Of a DNA stretch of 64,000 bases, positions 24,087 to 36,333 are shown one piece after another. The DNA comes from Aaosphaeria pasadenensis (taxonomy: Eukaryota > Ascomycota > Dothideomycetes > Pleosporales). The position numbers and the translations under genes are program-made. Numbering within the stretch: position 1 is the first letter of the stretch; each line of letters starts with the position of its first letter. The notes beneath the pieces are model-generated. The model was not told the origin of the DNA, made no database searches, and saw nothing but the letters and a program-made list of their open reading frames with translations. Where the stretch lies: NCBI GenBank assembly GCA_022813625.1, contig JAKLMB010000045.1, forward strand, positions 124,001 to 188,000. Direction: 5' to 3'.

Positions 24087-27000
24087 ATGGAATTACAACG
24101 CAAAGATTATCCAGCGCTGCTGGCAAGTGAAACCCCCGAGCTGCCCAAGCTCCATCCACTGACGACCCTCTCCTAGGACACTCTCCCGCCTGCGCAAGCT
24201 GTCAACCTCCTCAATGATCGCATGCGCCATGTCAGCCAGCTCAATTCGCACATCGCAGACTGGCTCCAGGTCAGTGGATACGCCAGTCCCATCGCGGGCT
24301 TCGAACACTGATAAATCCGCAGGAACGGCGCCGTGTGGAGGAACTCTATGTTCAGGGCCTTCGAAAGTTAGCTCTCAAGCACCCTCCGGACGAGTCCTCA
24401 GACTTGGGGTATGCTCTCTGTCGCCACGACAGTGTTCGAACGTGGGAATATTAATGGTGCACAGTGTGTTTTCAACACCATGGCAGAAGATTGTCAGCGC
24501 AACCGAGGCCGTCGCCGAATCGCACCACCAACTCGCACAGAAGATTGACGCAGATGTCGAGCGCCCCCTCCGCGACTTCGCTACGACCAATCGCGAGGTT
24601 CAAGCCATGGCTACCATCTCTGGCAACCTCGCCGCCATGTCTAAGGAGATCGAGACCGCTAAGAAGAAGTCTGATAAATTGAGGGACAAGGGTACCAAGG
24701 CTGAGGCGAGCAAAGTCGCCAATGCAGTTGGCGATGTTGAGAAGGCGACCTTACAGTGGGAATCGCAAGCGCCGTACGTTTTTGAAAAACTGCAGGCAGT
24801 CGACGAATCTAGGCTGGACCACCTGCGCGACGTCCTCACACAGTTCCAGACACACGAGGTGGACCAGGTGGAGAGAAGCAGAATCAGTGCAGAAGAAACA
24901 CTGAATGTGTTGCTCAACATTGAGACAGCGGATGAGATCAAGACATTCGTTTTAAGAGTACAGAGTGGGGAAAGACAACAGCCCGTAAGGAAGCAAAGCA
25001 ACACCGCTACGCCATCTAGGAGCCTTGCCCCTCCTCCATCCACACCACATCAACCACCGGCCGAAGATGACAGGAGCCAGAAGAGCGGATCTGGTACGTT
25101 AACGGTTCGCGCACATGGATTGGCATACTAATAAGTCAACCCTAGTTCATGAGACCAAGCATAGCGGCCTAAAGGGTCTGAAGCGTTTTGGGACAGTGCT
25201 GGGTCGAAGGAAGAGCAGCCACCCGTATGGTCGAGCATCATCACCAGAGCGGAAATCATCTTCTAATAATCTCAGCTCGGCATTCAGTGGATTTGGTAAA
25301 GGCAAGGCGAAGGACCGTGATGCTCCCGGCTCGTCTATGTCGAACGATCGGCCAGGATCACCATCGAGAAGGTTGTCCTTGACTCCGCGACCATCGGACG
25401 CTTCTAGCTCGCCGCGACAAACACGACAGTCTGCAAGCGAGAGGACCAATGGCGCTACCAGCCCGGAGCCTCTTCAAGAGATAACCACGGGCGCCAGCTC
25501 GGTGAATGGTACAGCACAGGAAACCATTCCTGAACTGAATGAGCCATTGTCACCTCCTCCCGCAGCTGACGTCAAACCGGAGGTAAATTCTCCACGTGGG
25601 CAAGCGCCGTTGACTTTACGCTAACGAGATGAATAGCCTGAGAAAGACGCCGAGGGCTTTTCTGTTCCTCCGTCGGCGATTGACGCCATTACAGAAGCGG
25701 AGAGGGAGGCAGGCCTGTATGAGAAACCAATCCGCCGAGATCTTTGTGTACCAACTGACATCATTCAGCGTTCCCGGTGAAAGTGCACCTGCGCCGCAGT
25801 TCAAACTTGATATTCGCAATGCGCCCATCCAGGAAGAAGATGGAGATGCGGACGCGGCTGTGGCTACGCTAGCGAACACTCTCCGAGCGGTACGCCTTTT
25901 TGGACTCATTCAAACCATGTGGCATCGACTGACTATTTGCAGCAAGCTGCACCTACAGCTAGACGTTCGAACACGCTACGTGGCCGAAGAGACGTTCGCA
26001 ACACCATCTTCGTGCCAAATCCCGCGACGCCGGAGCTCACAAGCATCGGAGAGTCATCGATCCCTCCTCTGCCCTCGACAGGAGGCTCTGCTCCTGGTTC
26101 AAGCGGTTTTCCTGCAACCACACTCCCACCCCAACCGTCATCGCCAGCATTCAAGCTTCCCCACAGAACATTGCTTGCCGACGACCACGCAGCCTCCGAT
26201 ACCCAGTCCGTGCGATCTGGACGTTCGCTGAGCAGCTCTGCCAGCACGACCATCCGACACCCAGACCTGCATGAGCCAGGGCTAAATGCGTCATTGGTCG
26301 AGACGGTTAGCGCATGGTTCGAACAAGGAAAGGTGACCAAAGCTATGGTCATCGGTCAAGTGGCGCTTGCATTCAATCCAGTCGATCTCTCTGCAGGTCC
26401 ATTCGGGACGGAGAACATTCGATTGGAGAACTTCCCCGTTCTGGAGAAGGTCGCGCCCAATCCAGCCTTCATTGAACAAGCACCCGACGCCCCGGGAACG
26501 TACAACGTCGACCTCACCAAGATCACCAAGACGTCGGTGGCCTTCCACTATCAAGTCCACCTCGACGGCAGCAATCTATCTACATTCGCGCCGCTCGTCC
26601 TGTCGCCGGCGTGGCGTGTTGAGCCAAACCAAACGTCAGTGATACTACATTACTCGCTCAACCCAGACTACAACCTGGGCAGTGCAACGTCGATCACTCT
26701 ACGCAACCTCGTCCTCGTCGTCCGCCTCGAACCAGGCGTGAAGACAACATCCTGCCAATCCAAGCCGCCGGGCACCTTCTCACGGGAACGAGGCCTCATC
26801 TACTGGCGCCTCGGCGAAGCGACCTTCACCAAGGACCAGCCCGCACAGCTGATGCGCGTCCGCTTCGCCACGGACGGCGAAGCAAAGCCAGGCAACACCG
26901 AAGCTCGCTGGGAAGTCACCGGCGACGAGACCCTCAGCTTCGGCAGCGGCCTCAGCGTCTCCCAGTCGTCCCCCATCGACGCAAAGCCAGAAGGGGAAAC

Positions 27001-27115
27001 CGACCCCTTCGCTGATGCCGACGAGACCGTTCCGCCGCCCAGCCCGGCCATCGTGGGGTGGAAGCCCGTCGCGAGCGTCAAGCGCATCGCCAGCGGAACC
27101 TACTCGGGCGTCTAA
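24087..27115 (+). CDS. SYP1: endocytic F-BAR/muniscin protein Syp1/FCHo (884 aa)
   Basis: Eight exons: 24087-24122, 24177-24269, 24323-24408, 24465-25093, 25146-25582, 25637-25716, 25769-25889 and 25943-27115. The protein is an early adaptor that bends plasma membrane and gathers clathrin/AP2 machinery and cargo. Residues 1-250 form the F-BAR domain (ADWLQERRRVEELYVQGLRK). The middle is a long Ser/Pro-rich basic linker, and the C-terminal muniscin mu-homology domain runs from about residue 605 to the end (VETVSAWFEQGKVTKAMVIG). Intron 1 (24123-24176) is GC-AG with donor GCAAGT. Using it gives YPALLDTLPPAQAVNLLNDR, which aligns without gaps to the YPAMLxxLxPxQAV pattern of the family. The only GT alternative would delete part of that motif. 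Confidence 0.93.
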
Positions 27116-28554
27116 GTCTAATGTACCGAGTACAGTGCACACACGCAGAAGTTGGGTCGAGAATCGGAGGTACGGTGTTGGTTCGTTTGGCTTTTGTTTG
27201 GTACACCATCCTGGCTCGCCACGTGCGCACGTAGTTGGGCTCCCCACCTCCCCCTTAGTCTGGAAGGGTAGTAGAAGAACCTGGATGTACACACTCTGTA
27301 GATAATTTTGCCTCGTGATCATCACTTTCTTCTGTCCGTCGGTCCGTAACGGTAGGCGTGGGGTGTGCAAATTTACAATTGGGTGCGGAGGTAGTTAGTT
27401 TGGGTAAACGCAGCGAGCGAGAGAGATGGAGAAAGTAGGGCAGGGCGTGACACTCTTCATCTTCCTCCCTTTTTTGTAGATACAGTTCTAGATAGAAGAG
27501 TGAGGGTGCATTTTTGAAAGGGGGTTTAGCGGGTTCGATTCTATGATAATACTATTTTGACATACTCCCACGTGTGTACCGTAGCGTCGTTATGGTACGA
27601 AATGGATTAGTGTGTATGGGTTTTCAACTGCTTACCGTTGGCTTGATTGTTATAATGTCTGTGGGCGAAACTGGACTATGGGAAATGTGATGTTTGTTCT
27701 CTGAGTAGGTAGCGCTAGTAGGTATCTCGGTCGATTTGTAGGGCGCAAACAGGGCGAACAAGTGGCGTGTTCGGCGCGGCGAATTATTCGAACCGGCATC
27801 TCCACGGAGAGAGGACGATGTAAACCAATCTTCGATTGAGTATACCTGCTGGTCTGGTCTAGGTGCGGGTAGGTATACACCTAGCCTCTGGGTAGATGAA
27901 GATACAGATACAGTGAATTGTAGAGTATTTAGTCCGTTCCATACTATAGTGGCATAGGTTACGTTACAAGCGAATCGCGTATAGGGCGACAAAACATACG
28001 ATGCACATCTAACAAAAGTTCGATTGCTAGGTGTAAATCACGATGGGAAGTGCACATGTAATTATAGTCCCATGTACGAGGCTTAACCTCCCATCCATCT
28101 AACCTGTATCTTGTTCTAACATCTGTTCCTTCAATTACACACATATGTAAGATAAACGGCGCTAGGCGACATCGAGAGCGCTAGCGGGCTAATTATGGGG
28201 ACACGCTTGTTCCGCATTCGGATGCTATGGCATTTCTCCTACGAGGCCTGTGTGACGGTATGCTGTGCCGACCAATCACACGAGAGACAAGGCCAGCCGT
28301 ATGCTCTCTTTTGGCCCAGCGAGAAAAGCTGAAGTGCAGTGGGGGCGCGCGCCGCGGATGCTGCAAGCGGTCAAAGCGTACGTAGAGGGGATCGAGAAAT
28401 AGGGAAATCGAGATTTGTGAATCGAAGATTGGGGATTTGGAGATGGGCCGAATGATGGAAGAAATTGGAATTGGGTTGGGAAAGAAAACGTACGAGGGTG
28501 GGTTGGAAGGGTTGAATGTTGTGGCGTGGATGGCAAGGAAGACCTTACGAGTGG

Positions 28555-28657
28555 CTACGAGTGACTACGAGTTACCATACACCTCTTGCTTACTGACAGT
28601 CTTCTAGAGAGAGAACGGAGTACCTCGTTGTAAATAGTCACTTGTAGTCACTCGTAG
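28555..28657. repeat. 18-bp inverted repeat, 67-bp loop
   Basis: The left arm ctacgagtgactacgagt (28555-28572) pairs with acttgtagtcactcgtag (28640-28657), with one mismatch in 18. The arms themselves consist of the repeated octamer ctacgagt, so paired transcription-factor sites explain them at least as well as a hairpin. Confidence 0.7.
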
Positions 28658-29780
28658 TCTACAGGCATCATTGATGATGAAGTGTGACCCTGTTCCTAGC
28701 GAGCGCCGCCTTGGCTGACGTCTTCACTGGCGATTCGTACTACACTCTTCAACAACTCACCGCACTCATAGTTATTCGTATCAATAGATGCTACGAGTTG
28801 TAAGATTGTAGTCATAGAGTCAATTCGATTTATCACCAGATTAATTCATTTAATAAATCTTATGGGCTACAAATATATTATTCCTTGCCTCTTGTTCCTA
28901 ACCTGTTTTGCTCGTATTCGTTTTAAGTAAGTAATCATCTTACGAGTATGCTTGGTAACGAAACTAAAACCTTTTCCCTCCACTCTTCTCTCCTCTCCCC
29001 CTTCAATTCAACCCAACCTGATCATTAGTGTTCTGTCCGCCAGTGCCGCCATACTGCCCTACTCGTACCCTACTTCGCACCCTGCCCTGCTACTCGTTGT
29101 CATCCTCCCTACTTGCCTGTAGTTACAAAGTAGGCCCTTGTATGCTCCCCCTCCCAGGTTTTCCCCTTCCAAGCCTCAACTACCACGAGGTACACCGTAC
29201 TACTGCAAGTCAATGAACCTTCAAACTAGTGAACGTGCCCATTCTGGAATTGATGATAGACGCTTCAACAATTCTACTATTACGGGTTGACTCTTCAGCC
29301 ACATCCTAGGCCAGGCAACGTATTTTTACCGTCCGCAACCTTTCCTACAGTCCTACACCGTAAACGTACAGTCAGTGTTACTCCCTGGCCACTGCATATG
29401 TACTTGCAGATAGCACCCGCTTGCCGTGACCTTCCTAGAGTGCGAAGGGGGGCCTTTAGGAAAGCCACCACGCGCTCAGCCAAAATCTTCACATCTACCT
29501 GACCTAATTCGTCCATTCCTTGCAATTCACCTGTGGCTTGATCTGATCCAACCCAACCTGACCCATCCGTGTATGCCCTTGTAGGGAGTTCCTCTTTAAA
29601 TTCTTGAAATGTTTCTACTACTGCCCCACGGCTGGTGCCAACTTTGATCCCGACACCGCCTCTGCCGGCTTCTTTGCTTCGATTCTCTGCATATGTGTGT
29701 GTGTGCCGGTGTCAATAACTGCAACTGTATCAGGCTGTGTCTTTCTACCTAACTACCTATCTATTTAGTGTACACTGTAT

Positions 29781-29802
29781 GTGTGCGTGCGTGTGTGTGT
29801 GT
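29781..29802. repeat. GT-rich microsatellite
   Basis: An interrupted run of GT dinucleotides with two GC substitutions lies about 290 bp before the histidine kinase start codon. Confidence 0.75.
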
Positions 29803-30084
29803 CTCTCTCCCCCTACTATGTGAGTTGTGCGCTGGTGACCAACAGGCTCGCCCCGATTAAATCACCCTGAATACGTCATAGTGCCTGGCTGCCGACACAG
29901 CAAGCATCCTCTCTCTCCAGGGCCTTTCCCGCCTTTGCGCCTCCACCACCACACACACACCACACCTTAAACCACACAACCGCCGAATGTGTCCGCCCGT
30001 AGGTGTACTTGTTCTGCTTGGACGGCCACTGCTCCATCCGTCAGACATCTACTCTCTTCAGCAGCGGGAGGAGGGAGAAAGGGG

Positions 30085-30093
30085 ATGCAATAA
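30085..30093 (+). promoter_or_regulatory. two-codon upstream ORF overlapping the histidine kinase start
   Basis: ATG CAA TAA is followed so closely by the main start that the stop TAA and the next ATG share one base (TAATG). A ribosome terminating here could restart at once on the kinase ORF, or the uORF could dampen translation. Whether it lies in the transcript was inferred from position only. Confidence 0.5.
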
Positions 30094-33000
30094 TGAGTGA
30101 AAATCCGCTACCGTCGCCAAATTCGTCGACGCCTATCACGAACGTCACCAACCTCGCCAACGACGACATTACCGCCTCCAGCACCAGCACCCACTCCGAC
30201 ATCACGACTCCTATAGCCACAGCCACTCCCACTGGCCTTCTAGATATCGCCGCACCCCAATCCCAGGCATCACACACACTACAATCCCACACATCTCAGA
30301 CAGCGCATGTCAATCGTCCTCCTCTACCTCGCCTACCCCGTAGTTCTGCCCAGGATTCATCGACGTCACCAGCCGGTGTTCACGAGGAAACCACGACCGA
30401 AAGCGAATTGAGCGACTGCACACAAGAAGAGAGTGAATTAGACACTGGCGGCGATGACAGCCAGGATGATTTCTCTCGTGAGAAGTCGTCTCCGGACGAG
30501 TTGGAGATCGAGAGGCTCCGCAACCTGCAGTTGAAGATGCTACAAAAGCAGCAACGTGCGCGCCTAAAGAGCGCATCCAGCGCAAACAATATCGCCCTCG
30601 GGACTCGCAGGATATCGCCCATCAAGGAGGAGCCGATTCCCAGCATGTCACCAACCCTCGAGGGCGCCTTCGGCAGTCCTTTGCCAACCGGTGCAACAGC
30701 CTCAACGGAATCTACAGAATCCGCCAGGACAATTCGTGGAAGCATGCCACCCACCCCTGCTGGCTATCCGCTTCGTACGCCATCTTATCCTTTTCCTACT
30801 GTGCCTAGTACTCCAATGGCCTGGTCCTCTGCGTTCCATCAGCCCTTTACGAAGCTTTCGCCAACTGTATCTGCCACCTATGCCAGGGATTTTGCGACTC
30901 CTAGGGAACGAATAGCCTCTGAGGGTAGTACTCCTGCGGCATCTGGTACACCCTTCGCCCCTGGTAGGATGCCATTTCCCAGTCCCGGTATGGAAGACCC
31001 ACGATTTCCAAGTCCTAGCCTTTACGATCTCGTTCTGCAAATAGGGGCAGAACCCGGTCTTGCATCGTGGTGGGAGGCTGTTACGACCATCATGCGGGAC
31101 TGGTATGGGGCAGAGCGCGCGACACTAGCTGTTCCGGCCGATGCATCCGATATTGAAAACGTTCCCTGGGGCCAGAAGACTACCCACAGCTCAGTTGTGC
31201 TCGACACACGACACCCACCGCAAGAGCAACCGGCTGAGACAAAACAAAGCCCAATTCGAACAAGACGGAACTTCGAAGATCCTCAGTCACAAGATGTGCC
31301 ACCACCAAGCATTGCCCCAGAAAGAAGACCAAAGTTTGCTTCTCGACACTCGTTCGCTGGCCATGAGCGGAAGGACCCATCCGACCATGCTTCGCCCGGA
31401 ACCCCAATTCGGCCAAGAGGGCCACTCAGAACGGTTAGCCATGCACCACAATCTACGATTCGAGCAGATCATCCATTGCGTCAGGTATCGCCAGTGTCCT
31501 TCGATGGCTCGCCTCGTCACCCATCGATATCGTCCATCAAGGATTCTAGCTTTGGCGACACGGAATTCTCGAGCGTTGGCGGAGACCTCTTGACGCAACC
31601 ACAAACAGCAGTGTTCCCCGTTCTGCGTGCTTTAGACCACGAACCGGATGCTTTAATCGACAATATCGGGGTAAACCGCGTGTTAGAACGCGGCAGGGTG
31701 GTCACATTGACTAGAGATTACTCAACCTCTCTGGGAGCATCAAGGAAAAACTCCATATCAGAGACCGAAGACGACGAACAATCAAGCAAGCCTTCCTCAC
31801 ACAAGCTTGCCTCCTCATCCGCACACGATTCTCACAAAGGCACACATCTTAAGGGTCGTGCTAGCCTTGCAGCAAAGGCCGAGCACGAGCCAAAATTAGA
31901 ACCCCGTTACGAAGAGTACGAACAATTCCCCAGTTCTCCGTGGGCGCAATCTCCAGCCCCCTCTCCCGCGATACAGAATGACCCTGCTGAAAACCCTTTC
32001 TTCGCCAGTGGCAAGGTCGACGAAGAAACCTTTAACCCTTCAGGTTCAAGTCAAGACTACACACAATATGGGGTGGTGGAAGCAATTGGCATCGACAGGG
32101 CCAGCACCATCACCCACATCCCACTATTACACCCGACCTTATCCCAACCTATGCAGCCCTTGAGTTCAGCAAGCCAAACCTCCTCAATGTCCCGCTCCCA
32201 ATCTGAGCAATCCATCAAGTCGCCACCTCCAACAGAAGAGGTTCAGCGACTAGCCCCGATCGCCATCTTGTCCATCCTTTCGCCAACCGTACCATATCCA
32301 CGTAATCTAACTAACTCTCTCAAGCTGCTTGGACCTCACCTCGCGACGTCTTTCTCCAACGCATGGCAGTATACTAATGCCCAAGCACAGGCGACAGGTG
32401 TTCGAAGTCGCAGATTCATTTCCCCACAGCAGGTTGGTTTCACACCCTTATCTGACCAAGATAAACTGGATGATCTATTGCACCTCGATTTGGAGACGAT
32501 TGGAGGGTCTGCCGCTGGTAGCGTGACGAGCCCATCGGATTACTCTGGTCGATCAAAGCATAGTCCAGGTGGCTCTATTGGTGGTACCCCCGGGTGGGAT
32601 CCCTCGGCGATGGGCTTCAGCAGTAAACAGTCTGTTGGTAGTACCCCAGGGCACCTTATTGGAGCAGAAGCTGTTGAGAGTTACTTCGATGCGAAAAAGA
32701 GATCCAGTCGAGGTCCTGCTCCAGGAGCCACATCGTCCGACCAGTCTGCACGCAAAGCCGAGCTCAGAGCAGCAAAGCGATTCAACCCAAGCGCCTCTTC
32801 AGAGAACCTGGGCGAGGATACGCCCACTCCTCGAAATGAGAATGGCTCTTCACAACTTCCTTCAGAGAATGTAGCAGGTCAATCCGGCGCCTCTCGTCGT
32901 CAACCCAACAAAGCAACACCCGCAGCAACGCATCGGGGCCACTCATTGTTACATTCCTATGGTGCAGACTTCAGTTCCTCATTTCAATCTCTCCCAGCAG

Positions 33001-36000
33001 CAACAACACCAGGTGTCAATTCCCCCGCTCCTCCTGGCCACGTCCGAAATACATCTCTCCCCGAAGTGCTTGATATGCCACCACCATCGGAAAGCTTATT
33101 GCGTACAATAATAGACTCCCTCCCGGTCCAGATATTTACCGCTCTCCCCACAACAGGTACACTGACTTGGGTAAACTCAAAGTTCCTTGTTTATCGGGGG
33201 AGAGATTCGCGGCAAGTCCTTCAAGAGCCCTGGGATGCTATCCATGCCGAAGATCGGGATGCCTATCTGGAGCAGTGGAATAAGTCACTGCGTACCGGAC
33301 AACAATTGCAACAGAAGGTCCGACTACAGCGCTTCGATGGCCATTACCGTTGGTTCTATGTTCGCGTTGCTCCCTTGAAGAACAAGCGCCAGCAAATCGT
33401 CCACTGGATCGGAACAAACATGGACTTCCACGAACAGCATCTTGCTGAACTAAATGCCGCTAGACAGCAGGAGACGGCTGCATCTGAAGCAAAATATCGC
33501 GCCCTTGCTAATTCAAGTCCTCAAATCGTGTTCGTTGTATCCAACCGACGCGGCATCAGCTTCTGCAACAGCCAGTGGATCACTTATTCCGGACAAACAC
33601 AGGAACAAGCACATGGCAATGGTTTCTTAGAATTCGTGCATCCTGACGATGTGATCAAGTGCAAGTTACCCGAAATGACGGACGACGGCATAACTACGAA
33701 CGTGCCTACTACGCTTCCACCAGATTACGGCCGGAAGGATTCAAGTTCATCTGAAGAATCTTCTGAAACAGAGAGAACAGTCACAAGCCCGGGTGCTTTG
33801 TCAGATATGGAGATGCCTCAAGCCAAGCTGTCCAAACTGGCAGATACTGGCATCCTCAAGATCAGCAAGGACGCCGATGGTCGGGCGTCTTACAGCACGG
33901 AGGTCAGGCTGCGTAATAAAGACGGTGACTATCGATGGCACCTTGTTCGCATACTCTTAGAGAAAAGTCTTGCAGAAGAGCAGGATGAAGAAACCTGGTA
34001 TGGCACTGCCACTGACATCAATGACCATAAACTACTCGAACAGACTCTGAAAGAGACGATGGACTCAAAGACACGATTTTTGAGCAACATGTCCCACGAG
34101 ATCCGCACACCTTTGAATGGTATCTCGGGAATGGTCAATTTCCTCCTGGACAGTCCCCTCATTACTGAGCAGCTTGAACATGTCAACATCATCAAGGCAA
34201 GCACGGACAGCTTACTCAATCTAATCAACGATATCCTCGATCTATCGAAAGTAGAAGCAGGCATGATCAAACTAACCATGGAATGGCTTCACCTTCCTTC
34301 GCTACTAGAGGAGGTCAACGATCTCAACATGGGCCTAGCGATTCAGAAAGGACTGGAGCTCAATTACCTCGTCGAAGAGGGTGTACCATCAATGGTCAAA
34401 GGTGACAAGTTCCGCATTAGACAAGTCCTCCTCAACGTGGTGGGTAATGCAATCAAGTTTACGCAAAGAGGTGAAGTGTTTGTTCGCTGCAGGACGTGCC
34501 CAACAGACAAGTCCAACGACTTGAATGACAACGAAACAATGGTCCAATTCGAAGTGATCGATACGGGCAAAGGCTTCACCCAGCAAGAGGCCAAATATCT
34601 CTTCAAGCGTTTCAGCCAGATCGATGGAAGCAGCACAAGACAGCACGGTGGTACTGGACTCGGACTGGCCATATCAATGCAGTTTGTCGAACTCCATGGC
34701 GGAAAGATGGATGCTCGCAGTGTACCAGAGAAGGGGTCGACGTTCTTCTTCACACTCAAATTCGGTCTCCCGACAGATGATGATCATCCTACACCCATTG
34801 CGCCGACACCGGGTACTCCTTCTCAAGAACCGTTAGCAGGTGCAGCGCCACCAACTCCTCTAGCCATCCAGAGACCTGTTATTCCTCAGATCCCTTCCGT
34901 CGCGAGCGCCCACAAGGAACGCATCCTCAGCATTTCATCCGATTACAGTGATTCGGTCAAATCTCCTGCGCCTAGCCTGACAACTTCTGAGCGCTCACGC
35001 GATTCACCCTTGCTCTCGTCTGGCAGTTCGGATCCATCGATCGGGCCTACGTCTGGGGGCGCCAAATCGAGTTTGCGTTCGGAAAGATCTTCTGCCTCGT
35101 CGTTTTTGCAGGATTCCGAAAGTAAGGATGCAACCATCAACCTTGCTCTCCCAGTGAAACGATTGGGCAGCGACCAGGACATTAAATCGGATGATTCATC
35201 TCTGACTCTCAATTCTGACGAGACGGTTCGCTCGCCGGACGTCAGCATCAGCCGTAGCCTGTCTCCTTTGGGAAGCGCCCTTCAACCACCAATGTACTCG
35301 ATCCTGGTAGTGTGCCCTCTGGTCCATAGCCGAGAAGCAACCATCAGACACATTCGGAATACACTGCCCCAGGGAATACCTCACCAGATAACAGGCCAAC
35401 CCAATCTAGTTGAGGCACAGCGTATGATAGGTGGCGATGATCCTGTCCTCTTCACACATGTGGTTTTGGTCCTCCACAACACAGTCGAAGTCATCGCCAT
35501 CATGGACCAGATCCTAAGCTCTTCAGTCCATGAGAAGACCTCCATCGTTGTCGTTTCTGACCCAACGCAAAAGAAAGAGCTGATCAGGGAAGCGCCAGTG
35601 TATGACTATGATCAGCTATCTCTCAATCGCCGTCTTCGGTTCATTTATCGACCGCTTAAGCCATCGAAGTTTGCTGTCATCTTCGATCCCCAGAAGGAAC
35701 GAGAGTCGTCAACAGATCGCAACCAGGACTCCGCACAACAAGTAGTTTTCAACCAAAAGCTCGTCTTCGAAGAGCTGAAAAGACGGCTTGGAGACAAGGG
35801 CCACAAGGTCCTACTCGTCGAGGATAACGCTATCAACCAAACGGTATGTTTTACTAGTTCAAGTGTCTTGATTGTCGAGAGAAACTAACAATTCTGTAGG
35901 TGGTCTTGAAATTCCTTGCCAAGATATCTATCGAGACTGAAACCGTTCTGGATGGCGTTCAATGTACCGATAGGGTTTTCTCCAAGCCACCGGGATACTA

Positions 36001-36333
36001 CTCCATTATCCTTGTATGTCTTCCAAACCATACTCCATTGTCTATCATAACTAACTTTTCCAGTGCGATCTCCACATGCCAAACAAGGACGGCTACCAAG
36101 CCTGCAAGGAGATAAGACGATGGGAGAAGAAGAACGCCTACAAAAGACATCCAATCATTGCACTGTCGGCCAACGTCCTGGGCGATGTCTATGCTAAGTG
36201 CGTAGAAGCCGGCTTCAACTCCTATGTCACCAAACCCGTCGAGTTCAAAGAACTCTCCCTAGTCATGACCAAATTCCTGGATCCAGACGATCCCTCCAAA
36301 CCACCGGAACTCATGAAATTACGAAAATCATAA
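30093..36333 (+). CDS. PAS-containing hybrid histidine kinase (2044 aa)
   Basis: Exons: 30093-35843, 35900-36013 and 36064-36333. The first 1000 residues are Ser/Pro-rich and largely disordered. Two PAS domains follow: about 1000-1110 (SLPVQIFTALPTTG, with DGHYRWFYVRVAPL) and about 1130-1300 (ANSSPQIVFVVSNRRG). Then comes HisKA with phosphorylated His1335 (NMSHEIRTPLNG), and the HATPase domain with Asn1452 (N box), DTGKGF and HGGTGLGLAIS. The C-terminal receiver has acidic residues in LLVEDN, phospho-acceptor Asp1957 (LCDLHMPNKDG) and Lys2012 (TKPV). It should autophosphorylate and pass phosphate through Ypd1 to response regulators. Between kinase and receiver lies a degenerate receiver-like segment (about 1735-1860) lacking the acidic pocket. 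There is no transmembrane segment, so it is probably cytosolic. The Catlett group is not assigned. Confidence 0.95.

Larger units (their letters stand above)
27116..30092. other. 3 kb gene-free region upstream of the histidine kinase
   Basis: The left part (27116-27600) is the SYP1 3' region. Between, several overlapping short frames on both strands have no domain or splice partner. From 28540 to 29100 the octamer YTACGAGT or its reverse recurs about seven times, and two copies form a long inverted repeat. From 29000 onward the DNA is pyrimidine-rich with a GT/TG microsatellite (29781-29802), as expected for a long leader of the kinase gene. I see no tRNA or other RNA gene. Confidence 0.6.

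Noticed and set aside
27520..27550. T-loop-like gggttcgattct suggesting a tRNA
   Set aside because: No matching acceptor stem, D arm or anticodon arm can be folded around it.
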